64,000 nt of DNA, from contig NZ_JACJPX010000002.1 in assembly GCF_014696315.1 (NCBI RefSeq), positions 62,001-126,000 of the forward strand. Direction: 5' to 3'. The position numbers were made by a program, and so were the translations under genes. The notes under the pieces are model-generated. The model worked only from the letters and a program-made list of their open reading frames with translations. It ran no database searches and was not told where the DNA came from. This DNA is from Calothrix membranacea FACHB-236 (lineage in GTDB: Bacteria; Cyanobacteriota; Cyanobacteriia; Cyanobacteriales; Nostocaceae). Numbering within the stretch: position 1 is the first letter of the stretch; each line of letters starts with the position of its first letter. Shown piece by piece: positions 34,290 to 42,635 of this stretch.

Positions 34290-35759
34290 ATGCCTAATTC
34301 TTTATTTATTGAACAGCATGATGATGGTATTGCCTTTTATATCAATGGAGATTTGCAGTTTGATACTGCTGATGAGGCAATATATCATGAGTATTTAGTA
34401 ATTCCTGCAATCGCTTTAGCCATTAAAAGATTTCCGCAAACACACTTGCGTGTATTGGTTTGTGGTGGTGGCGATGGTTTAGCGGTGAGAGATATCTTAC
34501 GCTTTCCCCAAGTTAGCGAGATTGATTTAGTTGATTACAATCCAGAAGTTTTAGAACTAGCACGCACTGTCTTTAAACCTTATAACTTGGGAAGCTTAGA
34601 CTCAGAAAAAGTCACCGTTTATACCCAAGATGCATTTGCATTTGTTTCAGAAATGCCAAATGATTATTATCATGTCATCATTTGTGACTTTACCTATCCG
34701 CATTCTTCAGACGACACAAATATATATAGTCGGGAATGGTTCCAAAAGCTGAATCGCGTACTCATTCCCAATGGCGTAATTTGCACCAACGGGGTTTCTC
34801 CCCACAACAGAACCACAGGTTTTTGGTGTTTATATCAAACGTTGTTAGCCGCAGATTTCACAGTCAAACCTTTACAGATAGCTATTCCTTCATTTTCTCA
34901 TCATGGTTACGGTAATTGGGGCTTCTTTTTAGCATCACCGCAGGTAATTACGCGCTATGAAATTGAAGTCCTCAATTTTCCCGAACAGTTACATTCCTTA
35001 ACTCATAGTCAGCTACTCCAAGCCTTTATTTTTGAGAGTGCGATCGCAGAGTCTCGGCATGGAGTTATGATTCATACTTTAGAGAGTCCGCAACTGTTTT
35101 ATTATCTGCTGAATGCTCCAACGCAGCTAGACAATTTAAACTTAGAATCTAACGCTACTATTGATTTTTTAGATATTGAAGAGATAGGAAATGCTCAAAT
35201 TGGCGAAGGTGATTTACTAGATTTAGAATCAGTAGCTAAATTTTGGATAGAAAATATCTATGCTTTGCCAGAAACACAGGATAAGTTAGCAGATATGAAT
35301 CGGTATTTACCTGTGCGTCATCGCTACCATAGCCAAAATATGACATCAGCATGGCTAGCACATCTCAAAGAATTACTCGCAGAAATCGATATTAAGCAAT
35401 TATTGCAGAGTTTGTTAGCCAGAGCGCAAGATTTACCACCACAAATTGCCCAGGATTTGAAAAAATTAGCTGACAAAGTTAGTAATAATCAAGCATTAGC
35501 AAATCTACATCCGCAAACTGTGGAGTTAATCGCCATGCTATCGGTAACATTATTAATGGCAAATTTAGTCGCACCCGATTCAGTATTTGCTAAAGGTTTC
35601 TCTTCTAGTAGTGGTAGTAGAAGTAGCAGTAGTAGCAGTAGTACTAGCTATGGTGGTGATGGTGATACATTTATGAATAAATTTATAGGTATGTGCCTCA
35701 CTGGAGTAGGTGGAGTTTGGCTATATAACATCTTCTTCCCGCAACAAAGGGATGAATGA
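34290..35759 (+). CDS. Aminopropyltransferase (spermidine synthase)-like protein with membrane tail
   Basis: 489-residue protein whose N-terminal 270 residues have the polyamine-synthase/SAM fold: YHEYLVIPAIAL, VLVCGGGDGLAVRDILR (decarboxylated-SAM site), LVDYNPEVLELA, and IICDFTYPHSSDD. In spermidine synthases the last motif is D-S/T-S/T-D-P with a catalytic Asp; here the second Asp is Tyr (DFTYP), so the amine substrate may differ. A helical region of about 150 residues follows. The chain then has a hydrophobic stretch (TVELIAMLSVTLLMANLVAPDSVFA), a Ser-rich linker and a last hydrophobic segment (FIGMCLTGVGGVWLYNIFF). The ATG at 34290 was preferred to a TTG at 34275. Decarboxylated SAM would come from the SpeD gene nearby. 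Confidence 0.85.
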   Translation: MPNSLFIEQHDDGIAFYINGDLQFDTADEAIYHEYLVIPAIALAIKRFPQTHLRVLVCGGGDGLAVRDILRFPQVSEIDLVDYNPEVLELARTVFKPYNLGSLDSEKVTVYTQDAFAFVSEMPNDYYHVIICDFTYPHSSDDTNIYSREWFQKLNRVLIPNGVICTNGVSPHNRTTGFWCLYQTLLAADFTVKPLQIAIPSFSHHGYGNWGFFLASPQVITRYEIEVLNFPEQLHSLTHSQLLQAFIFESAIAESRHGVMIHTLESPQLFYYLLNAPTQLDNLNLESNATIDFLDIEEIGNAQIGEGDLLDLESVAKFWIENIYALPETQDKLADMNRYLPVRHRYHSQNMTSAWLAHLKELLAEIDIKQLLQSLLARAQDLPPQIAQDLKKLADKVSNNQALANLHPQTVELIAMLSVTLLMANLVAPDSVFAKGFSSSSGSRSSSSSSSTSYGGDGDTFMNKFIGMCLTGVGGVWLYNIFFPQQRDE

Positions 35760-35801
35760 AGATAATTTGCGTAATTCGTAATTACATCATAGGCAAATAA
35801 T

Positions 35802-36845
35802 ATGATTTATGCAGATAAATCGGTGCAGCAAGATTTAGCTTTAAATATTAGAGAATTAAATACAGCCGAACAACAGGATTGGGATGCACTCATCAAAAAT
35901 CATCCCAATGGTTCCTTTATGCAAACTTCCAGTTGGGCAGATTTTAAAGAAATCGAAGGATATAAAAGCTTTCGCTACGGTTTATTTTTAAATAATCAAT
36001 TAATCGGAGGATGTATTTATTATTTATATCCTCAAAGCAATAAAGCTAATTTATTGATTGCGCCTGGCGGGCCAATATTACCAACAGAATATGCAGAAGA
36101 AGCGCTACAGCTATTGTTGCATCAAGCCGAGAAATTAGCGCAAGAATTAGGAGCGATCGCACTGCGGATTGAACCATTATGGACAGAGAAACCAGCGTAC
36201 CTGAAAAAATTTGTGCGCGCACCTGCGGATTTACTAGCATCAGAAACTTTACTTATAGATTTAACTCCAGAACCTAGCGAAATTTTAGCAGCGATGAAGC
36301 CGAAAGGACGCTACAATATCCGCCTCAGTCAACGCTATGGTGTGACAACAGAATTTAGTAGTGATTCGCAAAAAATCCCTGTATTGTATGAATTATTTTG
36401 GGAAACAGTACAGCGTCAAAAGTTCTTTGGTGAACCCTACGGCTTTTTTATCAATCTTTGCCAAATGTTATTTAAATCAAACATGGCAGAAATTGGTTTA
36501 GCCTATTGGCAAGGTGAGATATTAGCAGCAATTTTAGTAGTATATTGCGGTAAAGTTGCTACTTATTTATATGGCGGACGAAGTTTAGCACATCCACAAG
36601 TCATGGCTAATTACAGCTTACATTGGGAAGCTATGCAAAGAGCTAAATTGCGGGGTTGCCAATTTTATGATTTTTATGGATTTACCCAAGATGTAAATCA
36701 TAGCTATGCAAAGTTTTCGCAATTTAAAAGTCAGTTTGGTGGACAGTCTATTAAAACTATAGGCGCACAGGATTACTTTTTTTATGACCAATTAGCTGAT
36801 ACCCTCATTAGCTTATTTCAAAACCTGGCAGGTGGTAGCAGATGA
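35802..36845 (+). CDS. FemAB-like (lipid II:glycine glycyltransferase family) aminoacyltransferase
   Basis: 347-residue protein of the FemX/FemAB family, two GNAT-like domains in tandem. Family marks are SFMQTSSWADFK (near residue 40), GGPIL, the MKPKGRYNIRLSQRYGV block (near 165) and the C-terminal YLYGGRSLAHPQVMANYSLHWEAMQRAKLRGCQFYDFYGF (near 260). Relatives transfer amino acids from tRNA to peptidoglycan precursors or lipids at the cytoplasmic membrane face. The gene overlaps the DUF350 gene by 4 bp (ATGA), implying coupled translation, and sits between polyamine-type genes. Adding an amino acid or amine to a membrane precursor is an inference. Cyanobacteria lack the typical Gram-positive interpeptide bridge, so its target is open. 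Confidence 0.85.
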   Translation: MIYADKSVQQDLALNIRELNTAEQQDWDALIKNHPNGSFMQTSSWADFKEIEGYKSFRYGLFLNNQLIGGCIYYLYPQSNKANLLIAPGGPILPTEYAEEALQLLLHQAEKLAQELGAIALRIEPLWTEKPAYLKKFVRAPADLLASETLLIDLTPEPSEILAAMKPKGRYNIRLSQRYGVTTEFSSDSQKIPVLYELFWETVQRQKFFGEPYGFFINLCQMLFKSNMAEIGLAYWQGEILAAILVVYCGKVATYLYGGRSLAHPQVMANYSLHWEAMQRAKLRGCQFYDFYGFTQDVNHSYAKFSQFKSQFGGQSIKTIGAQDYFFYDQLADTLISLFQNLAGGSR

Positions 36846-37711
36846 ACGAAAGATTGATGGCGATAGTTACGCAATTTGGCGTGATTTTACTAGAATTATT
36901 TGTAGGGTTTGGTTTATTTTGGCTAGGACAGTTGGCTTATCAAAAGCTGTTTCGCCGCCGCATGGAATTAAATTTAGAATTATTTGTTAATGATAACCCT
37001 GCGGTTGCTGTGGCATTAGTAGGTTACTATTTTGGTATAGTTATTGCTTTAGGCGGCGTTCTTGGTCAAAGTGTCGATAATTGGCAAGATAAAGCGCTGA
37101 ATCTAATTAGTTATGGTGCCACAGTAATTTTATTAATGTTAGCTGGTGCATGGGTAGGGGATAAATTAATTCTGCGTCATTTTAATTGTGAACGCGAAAT
37201 TATCCAAGACCGTAACATGGGTGCGGCGAATGTAGAAGCTGCAATCCACATCGCCAACGGTTTAATTTTAAATGCAGCTTTAGCAGGAGAAAGCGGTGGT
37301 TGGTTAGTAGGAATAGTTTGTTGGTTAATTGGCTTAGGATTACTCGTTTTCGTAAGTTTAGTTTATCCCAAAGTTACTAAATATAATGTGTTTGCAGAAA
37401 TTGAAAAGCGCAATAACCCGGCGGCTGGTGTAGCTTTGGCTGGTTTATTGATTGCTACAGGTAACATTGTAAGAGTCGCCTTTGCAGCCGAATTTGAAAA
37501 CTGGATTGTGAGTTTTACTCAGTATGGATTACTACTAATATTTTGCTTAGTTTCATTGGTAGTGATTCGCTGGTTAGCCGATTTAATTTTAGTCCCTGGC
37601 GTAAAAATTTCTGATGAAATAGTCAATCAAGAAGTTCCCAATATTGGCGCAGGTTTAATAGAAGCATTTGCTTATATTGCAGCTTCATTTTTAATTGCTT
37701 GGTGTCTTTAA
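36842..37711 (+). CDS. DUF350 (YjfL-type) membrane protein
   Basis: 289-residue integral membrane protein with about eight hydrophobic segments arranged as two related halves. The DUF350 marks appear twice: NDNPAVAVALVGYYFGIVIALGG (near residue 50) and KRNNPAAGVALAGLLIATGNIV (near 190), each followed by further helices. The start overlaps the FemAB-like gene by 4 bp. DUF350 genes are often next to SpeD, aminopropyltransferase and DUF4178 genes in other bacteria. The role is unknown; transport or sensing of an amine or lipid is a guess. Confidence 0.9.
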   Translation: MNERLMAIVTQFGVILLELFVGFGLFWLGQLAYQKLFRRRMELNLELFVNDNPAVAVALVGYYFGIVIALGGVLGQSVDNWQDKALNLISYGATVILLMLAGAWVGDKLILRHFNCEREIIQDRNMGAANVEAAIHIANGLILNAALAGESGGWLVGIVCWLIGLGLLVFVSLVYPKVTKYNVFAEIEKRNNPAAGVALAGLLIATGNIVRVAFAAEFENWIVSFTQYGLLLIFCLVSLVVIRWLADLILVPGVKISDEIVNQEVPNIGAGLIEAFAYIAASFLIAWCL

Positions 37712-37721
37712 GAATTTGAAT

Positions 37722-38062
37722 TGTAGGGTGCGTTAGCGTCAGCGTAACGCACCGCCGCATACATAAGCTGTTACGCATTTAAATTGTATATTTCGCACTT
37801 AGGTTGTCAAAAGTCAAGAGTCCAAAGTCCAAGCTAGCCTTTGACTCTGGACTCTTGACCCTTGACAGTCCTAACGCCAGAATATTTGATTTAGGTGCGT
37901 ATCAGCTTAGTATGTTATTAATATTTAAATAATTCCTTTAATATGATTGCTTACGAAATAATTATCTTCACACTAACGCACTATATACGCGGCGGTGCGT
38001 TACGGCTAAATTGAATTGTCTCTAATTATCAAATGCTCTCACAGCCGTAACACACCCTACAT
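37722..38062. repeat. MITE-like palindromic elements between DUF350 and speD
   Basis: A short GTAGGGTGCGTTAGCG/CGTAACGCACC hairpin (37722-37753) is followed by a 17-bp hairpin and then by a larger element ending AGCCGTAACACACCCTAC (38044-38061). About 90 bp of the right half is shared with the element at 33297-33446. Similar short palindromes also occur at 12719, 27619, 41787, 52643 and 54262. Confidence 0.65.
37813..37859. terminator. Strong hairpin between the convergent DUF350 and speD genes
   Basis: The 17-base arms 37813-37829 and 37843-37859 pair at 16 of 17 positions around a 13-base loop. Its place between convergent genes suits a two-way terminator, although the arms also resemble TTGACTC-type repeats elsewhere and there is no T run. 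Confidence 0.45.
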
Positions 38063-38085
38063 GAATTGCTATATGAGAAAGTTTA

Positions 38086-38445
38086 TTAACCAGTGATATA
38101 TACATAATTCCAGTTAGTCATACTCTCACACTCAGTAATTTGCTTGGTGAGAATCTGCGCTAATAGCTTAGCCTTTTGCTGATTATCTTTTTGGTAGTCA
38201 CATATATGAATATCTATGGTAACTTTTGCCTCTTCTGGCCAAAAGTGCAATGCTACATGAGATTCTGCTAGTAAAATAACTGCGGAAACTCCCTGGGGTT
38301 GGAATGCATAAGCCAGTTCACCAACAATAGTTAGTTGAGCGATATGGGCCGCATTTTTCATAACTTTGATAAAATCTACCGTTTCCCAACTGAAAACAGT
38401 CTGTGAAGCTGGCAAAATTGCGTAAAAATGATGGGACTGAATCAC
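38086..38445 (-). CDS. speD: S-adenosylmethionine decarboxylase proenzyme (SpeD)
   Basis: 119-residue pyruvoyl-type AdoMet decarboxylase, the usual size for the bacterial class (about 115-130). It supplies decarboxylated SAM, the aminopropyl donor for polyamine synthesis. The self-cleavage serine lies in LLAESHVALHFWPE (Ser near residue 62), with His in LHFWPE and Cys in IHICD at the places used in processing and catalysis. Cleavage at Glu-Ser would yield the beta and alpha chains. It is convergent with the DUF4178-aminopropyltransferase-FemAB-DUF350 cluster, 374 bp away, so it is probably functionally linked though separately transcribed. Confidence 0.92.
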   Translation of the reverse strand: MIQSHHFYAILPASQTVFSWETVDFIKVMKNAAHIAQLTIVGELAYAFQPQGVSAVILLAESHVALHFWPEEAKVTIDIHICDYQKDNQQKAKLLAQILTKQITECESMTNWNYVYITG

Positions 38446-39098
38446 CTATGCAAGTCTTGGGTTTTAATCATCAAAGGGAATTGTATGCTCAAGCGTAACA
38501 GTAGCATGATGCTTGTGTATGATACAGAAGTATAGTATGATTACCCAAAACAATATACGCTTAACTATATTGCTGCAAACATAGCACCAGCTAGGGCAGT
38601 ATGTAGTTTAGTGGATGCTCCTTTAGGTGCATCAACCCCGAACCACAAGAATTAAAATTAAACATTTTTTACACTTTAATCTTACCAAGCTGACTTAGAA
38701 AAGTAGCGCGGTAGGCAGCAGGGAGCAGGAGATAGCAGGGACGGGGAAAAGCAGAAATAACGAATGAAAAATTACAAATTACAAACTAAAAACAATTAAA
38801 AATCTTTATTCGTTATTCTAAATATGCAGTACATGAGGACTAACTAGAGAAACTCATTGATATGTCCTCGATGGCAAATAGAAACCTCGCCATCGTTGAT
38901 TACAGATATCTTAATTTCAAGAATGCGGTCAAGGATCTATTCATAGAGAAATTTCTTTCTCTAGAAGATGCGATCGCCTACGCTCTGTGTTGTATTTTTT
39001 TGAATACAAGGACAAATCAAACAGCCACAGGAGCATCTATAGATTGCTTAGTTAAATCCAACACCTGATAACTATTGCCTAGGCTAATTGGACTCATA
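38446..39098. other. Spacer with structured stretch upstream of an IscB remnant
   Basis: No supported gene. GAGGAC (38835-38840) pairs with GTCCTC (38864-38869), and directly after it CGATGGC (38869-38875) pairs with GCCATCG (38889-38895), giving two neighbouring hairpins. At 38621-38640 GATGC pairs with GCATC. A 68-codon frame (38862-39068) is unlike any known protein and starts within this structure. Upstream of intact IscB genes a guide (omega) RNA is encoded, so this stretch may be its decayed relic. Confidence 0.45.
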
Positions 39099-39293
39099 AT
39101 GACTAAAGTTTATATTCTGGATGCCAACAAACAACCCTTGTATCCCATACACATCAGCCACGCCAGAAAGCTATTGTCTCAAGGAGATGCAAAAGTATTC
39201 CGGCGATATCCATTTACTATTATTTTAAAGGAGGTTCTGACACAGTCTAGGTTAGAGCAACTTGGTTTTAAGATTGACCCTGATGTAAATTAA
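39099..39293 (+). pseudogene. Truncated IscB (RRXRR/PLMP domain) remnant
   Basis: 64-residue frame that matches the N-terminal PLMP (RRXRR) domain of IscB, the transposon-encoded RNA-guided nuclease family ancestral to Cas9. Recognisable parts are KVYILDANKQPLYPIHISHARKLL, the QGDAKVFRRYPFTIIL core and LGFKIDP. In full proteins KIDP is followed by GSKTTG, the first RuvC motif; here it reads DVN and stops. No HNH or RuvC remainder could be found in the next 700 bp. The element is therefore a decayed remnant or a free-standing PLMP domain. The ATG at 39099 gives the family start. Confidence 0.78.
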
Positions 39294-40001
39294 ATTAGTA
39301 CATGACAACGTACATTAATCACCGTACTTAGACAAGCTCAAAGCTTTACAAAATAAGCATTTTTCCTCTTAAATTTGACTTTTAACCTTTTGCCTTTTTG
39401 TACTAGTAACGCTGTGCGAAGTTTAGATGTTTCAAATTAAAAAATTTTGTTAACTAGGCTTGTAGCTATCTTGTCACTATGTAGTAGTGAGCAGTAGCTC
39501 TAATACTTAGCAAAACTTTTAATCCCTAGGTGAATCCAAAGGATAGAGTAAGGCTAAAGGCAGGTTATGGTAAGCTAAAGCAACTCTAATTTGTATATGT
39601 GATATCAATTTATATTTTGAATTGAGAATCGCCTTGTGGATCTTAGGTTCTATTAGGGCCTACCTACCAATCATTGGTCAAATTAGTATGAATTTGATCA
39701 ATTGCTTGTGCAACTTTGTCCTATTGCGGCGAAGCGGCCTTTAGCTAGTTGCTTTGGCAATTTATATCCGTTAAATTATGCAAATTTAATTATGTGATAG
39801 CTGAGTTTGATTTTTGTTTACTGTATTAAAATCAACATTTTTGCGGATTTAGAGCCTAACTAAGGCTATCCTCACCCAAGGCAAGAGTATATGTTATTCA
39901 TGCCGATTGCTTGGTGAACCAAAGAATATATATGTCAAAGTACAACAAATTTAAACCATTGCCAAAAAACCAATGGTTAATTAATAGTCAGGAAAAAGAA
40001 A
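39294..40001. other. Long spacer without gene
   Basis: 708 bp, AT-rich. I find no continuation of the IscB frame and no other protein. Weak GTACATGACAACGTAC inverted pairing is seen at 39299-39314. The end should hold the class II aldolase promoter; AGGAAAAAG lies just before that start codon. Confidence 0.5.
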
Positions 40002-40763
40002 ATGCCTAAATTAGAAAGACCCAACCCCCCCGTATTTGAGCGCGTAGAAGATGAACGTTTACACCGCAAACAACGCCTAGCAGCAGCCTTTCGTTTATTT
40101 GCGCGGTTAGGATTTAATGAAGGTTCAGATGGTCATATTACAGCTCGCGATCCAGAGTTTACCGATCATTTTTGGGTAAATCCCTTGGGAGTAGAGTTTC
40201 GTGATATTCGAGTTTCTAATTTAATATTAGTTAACCAAAATGGGGATGTTGTCAAAGGTGATCAGCCTGTCAATTGTGAAGCTGTCGCCATCCATTCTCA
40301 TATTCATAGTGCTAGACCTGATGCGATCGCAACTGTATATGCTCATTCAATTTATGGTAAAGCTTGGTCTAGCCTGGGTCGTCTGCTTGACCCCCTGAAT
40401 GAAAATGCTTGTGCTTTCTACGAAGACCACAGTGTATTTCATGACTGCACAGAAGTCTTATTTAATGCTTCCGAATATCAACGCATTGTGGAAACTTTGG
40501 GAACTAATAAAGCGATAATTTTACGCAACCACGGTATGTTAACTGTAGGTCACTCAGTAGATGAAGCTGCTTGGTGGTTCATTAATCTCGAAAATTCCAG
40601 TCAAGCGCAACTTTTAGCTGAGGCTGCGGGAAGACCCCATATTATTGAACATGATACGGCGCGGTTAACCAAAACCCACGTTGGCACACACTTAAATGGC
40701 TGGTTCAGTTTTCAAGCACTTTATAAAAGAATTGTGCGTGAACAACCAGATTTGCTGGATTAA
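40002..40763 (+). CDS. Class II aldolase/adducin family protein
   Basis: 253-residue cytosolic protein of the aldolase-II fold (fuculose-phosphate aldolase, ribulose-phosphate epimerase AraD, adducin head). Zinc-site residues are present as HSHIHSARPD (near residue 95), VYAHSIYGK (near 114) and RNHGMLTVGH (near 178). The N-terminal DEERLHRKQRLAAAFRLFARLGFNEGSDGHIT is typical of the branch found next to decarboxylases or SDR enzymes. The start is supported by AGGAAAAAG. An SDR gene follows 204 bp downstream on the same strand, so a joint role on a hydroxy-acid or sugar is possible. Confidence 0.9.
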   Translation: MPKLERPNPPVFERVEDERLHRKQRLAAAFRLFARLGFNEGSDGHITARDPEFTDHFWVNPLGVEFRDIRVSNLILVNQNGDVVKGDQPVNCEAVAIHSHIHSARPDAIATVYAHSIYGKAWSSLGRLLDPLNENACAFYEDHSVFHDCTEVLFNASEYQRIVETLGTNKAIILRNHGMLTVGHSVDEAAWWFINLENSSQAQLLAEAAGRPHIIEHDTARLTKTHVGTHLNGWFSFQALYKRIVREQPDLLD

Positions 40764-40866
40764 CCTCTTATGCCAAGAGTGATATTAAATTAAGATAAAA
40801 TTACCTATTTAAATTGTTTGTCAGGATTCAGTTTGTCAATAGTTGGAAAGACGCGAAAGACGCGAA

Positions 40867-40886
40867 AGACGCGATTAATCGCGTCT
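40867..40886. repeat. 20-bp palindrome AGACGCGATTAATCGCGTCT, copy 1
   Basis: Perfect palindrome preceded by three GACGCGAAA copies. The same palindrome recurs at 54305 and 55214, with variants at 51153 and 51192. Confidence 0.8.
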
Positions 40887-40967
40887 GTACAAGAGTAAAA
40901 GGTCAAAGAATAGCTTCTTTTTTCTATTGATTTAGTTTGGTATTAATCAACTTAAAAACTGTAGATT

Positions 40968-41756
40968 ATGGATTTACAACTAAATGGCAAAGTAGCTTTA
41001 GTGACGGCTGCTAGCAAAGGTTTAGGTAAAGCCACAGCTAGACAATTTGCCCGCGAAGGTGCAAAAGTTGTGATTTGTTCCCGTAGTGAATTAGTTGAGA
41101 AAACTGCTGCAAACATAGAAAGCGAAACCGGAAAAGAAGTATTAGCTATCCGTGCAGATGTTAGCCAACAAGCAGATATTGAACGGGTAATTAATGCGAC
41201 TGTAGAGAAATTTGGCGGCTTAGATATTCTAGTTACCAATGCTGGAGGGCCACCTGCGGGTACATTTGATGATATTGATATCCCCAAATGGGAAGCTGCA
41301 ATTAATTTGAATTTGCTAAGTGCAGTTCATTTAGTAAAATACGCCTTACCTTACCTCCGCCAATCTAGCGCTGCGGCGATTCTCACCATTACTTCCACTT
41401 CCACAAAACATCCAGTGCAAAATCTGGTTTTGTCTAATTCCATTCGCCTAGGGGTAATTGGCTTAACCAAAACACTCAGCCAAGAATTAGGAAGCGATCG
41501 CATTCGGGTTAACAGTATTTTACCAGGCTGGACATATACAGAACGGGTAGAAGAACTAGTCAACGCCCGCATTGCCAAAAGTGGTAATACCAAAGAAGCA
41601 GAAATTACCGCTATCACCAACAATATCCCCTTAGGTCGCCTGGGCACACCAGAAGAATTTGCCAATGTCGCCGTATTTCTCTGTTCACCAGCCGCTTCAT
41701 TTGTCAATGGTGTGATGCTGCAAGTTGATGGTGGAAGCAACCCAGGAACATTTTAA
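40968..41756 (+). CDS. SDR family oxidoreductase with altered active site
   Basis: 262-residue short-chain dehydrogenase/reductase. The cofactor motif TAASKGLGKA (near residue 15), NAGGPP (near 88) and TSTSTKHPV with the catalytic-type Ser (near 140) are present. The usual YxxxK motif is replaced: the site reads LSNSIRLGV, so both Tyr and Lys are missing. This deviation is known in an SDR branch with the KHPVxNLxLSN sequence, whose chemistry is unclear. PGG-type end VDGGSNPG is normal. It lies downstream of the class II aldolase gene. Substrate unknown. Confidence 0.88.
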   Translation: MDLQLNGKVALVTAASKGLGKATARQFAREGAKVVICSRSELVEKTAANIESETGKEVLAIRADVSQQADIERVINATVEKFGGLDILVTNAGGPPAGTFDDIDIPKWEAAINLNLLSAVHLVKYALPYLRQSSAAAILTITSTSTKHPVQNLVLSNSIRLGVIGLTKTLSQELGSDRIRVNSILPGWTYTERVEELVNARIAKSGNTKEAEITAITNNIPLGRLGTPEEFANVAVFLCSPAASFVNGVMLQVDGGSNPGTF

Positions 41757-41786
41757 AAGAAGTCAAAAGTCAAATAAAAATGCTGT

Positions 41787-41816
41787 AGGATGCGTTAGCG
41801 TTAGCGTAACGCATCG
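41787..41816. repeat. Short GTAGGATGCGTTAGCG palindrome
   Basis: GATGCGTTAGCG and CGTAACGCATC pair with one another around a short loop. It sits between two convergent genes and may also aid termination. Confidence 0.6.
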
Positions 41817-41822
41817 TATTTT

Positions 41823-42635
41823 CTATTCTTCTGCCACATACTTAGGAAAGACTTCTCCCGCTAAGTAAGCATCAAAATGTTCTTGAAAGTAAAGCCAAGA
41901 AGTCATATCTTCCACATCCAGCGCTGATTGTGGTGCTTCCTTATATAAAGGAACGCGATTGTTAATTTCATCTTGAAATAACTGCGGTAACTCAGAGAAA
42001 CCGTTGACTTTACCACCAATAGCACTATATATCAGCTGACCGGGGCGATCGCTCATTTTCATCCAAGGTAGCCATTGACCAATCCTATCCCAACTGAGTT
42101 TCACTTCCGAAACTGAATTCAATTCTGAGTTGGATAAATCTTGAGTAGGTACAGTGAGTTTAAATAATTCCGCCGCTTGATAAATTTCTTGGGGACTGTA
42201 CTCTGCAAATTTTGAGTCACCCGCTAAAGGGTTGGGGTAAGTTGGAAAAATATCAAACACAAAACTTGTGCTGTCACCTTCCACTTGCGCGGGAAATTTG
42301 CCCTTAAATGTACCTTGTACAGGATTATTCGCCACGTGCATCACCGGCACAGTTTCCCCCGTCCAAGGATTTTCCCATTTATTTAATTTTTCTTCCGTCT
42401 CTGGGTCAAGGTAGTAATTCAGTTCCCGAGAAGTAAAATCCCAAACTCCTGGTTCTAGGGCAATACATCTACTAACACTCATCCCTAATATTTTAAATAA
42501 GAGTTTCCGCTTCTCACCGGGGATAAAGGCGTAAATTTTACCTTTCCATACTAAGAAAGTAGATTCGCTAGCATCGAGGGAAGAACGTGTTTTTACCCAG
42601 TCTTGGGCATCTAATTCTCTAGTTTGAGCAAGCAT
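41823..42635 (-). CDS. DUF1838 family protein
   Basis: 270-residue protein of the DUF1838 family. The pattern TRSSLDASESTFLVWKGKIYAFIPGEKRKLLFKILGMSVSRCI at the N terminus, and DRPGQLIYSAIGGKVNGFSELPQLFQDEI with W-rich ends, are what I rely on. No signal peptide or membrane segment is visible, so it is probably cytoplasmic. The function of the family is not known. It is convergent with the SDR gene and separated by a short palindrome; upstream lies a repeat-rich spacer. Confidence 0.82.
   Translation of the reverse strand: MLAQTRELDAQDWVKTRSSLDASESTFLVWKGKIYAFIPGEKRKLLFKILGMSVSRCIALEPGVWDFTSRELNYYLDPETEEKLNKWENPWTGETVPVMHVANNPVQGTFKGKFPAQVEGDSTSFVFDIFPTYPNPLAGDSKFAEYSPQEIYQAAELFKLTVPTQDLSNSELNSVSEVKLSWDRIGQWLPWMKMSDRPGQLIYSAIGGKVNGFSELPQLFQDEINNRVPLYKEAPQSALDVEDMTSWLYFQEHFDAYLAGEVFPKYVAEE

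Noticed and set aside
38862-39068. 68-codon frame upstream of the IscB remnant
   Set aside because: It does not look like a known family, lies in a structured spacer and lacks a Shine-Dalgarno. It could be a chance frame.
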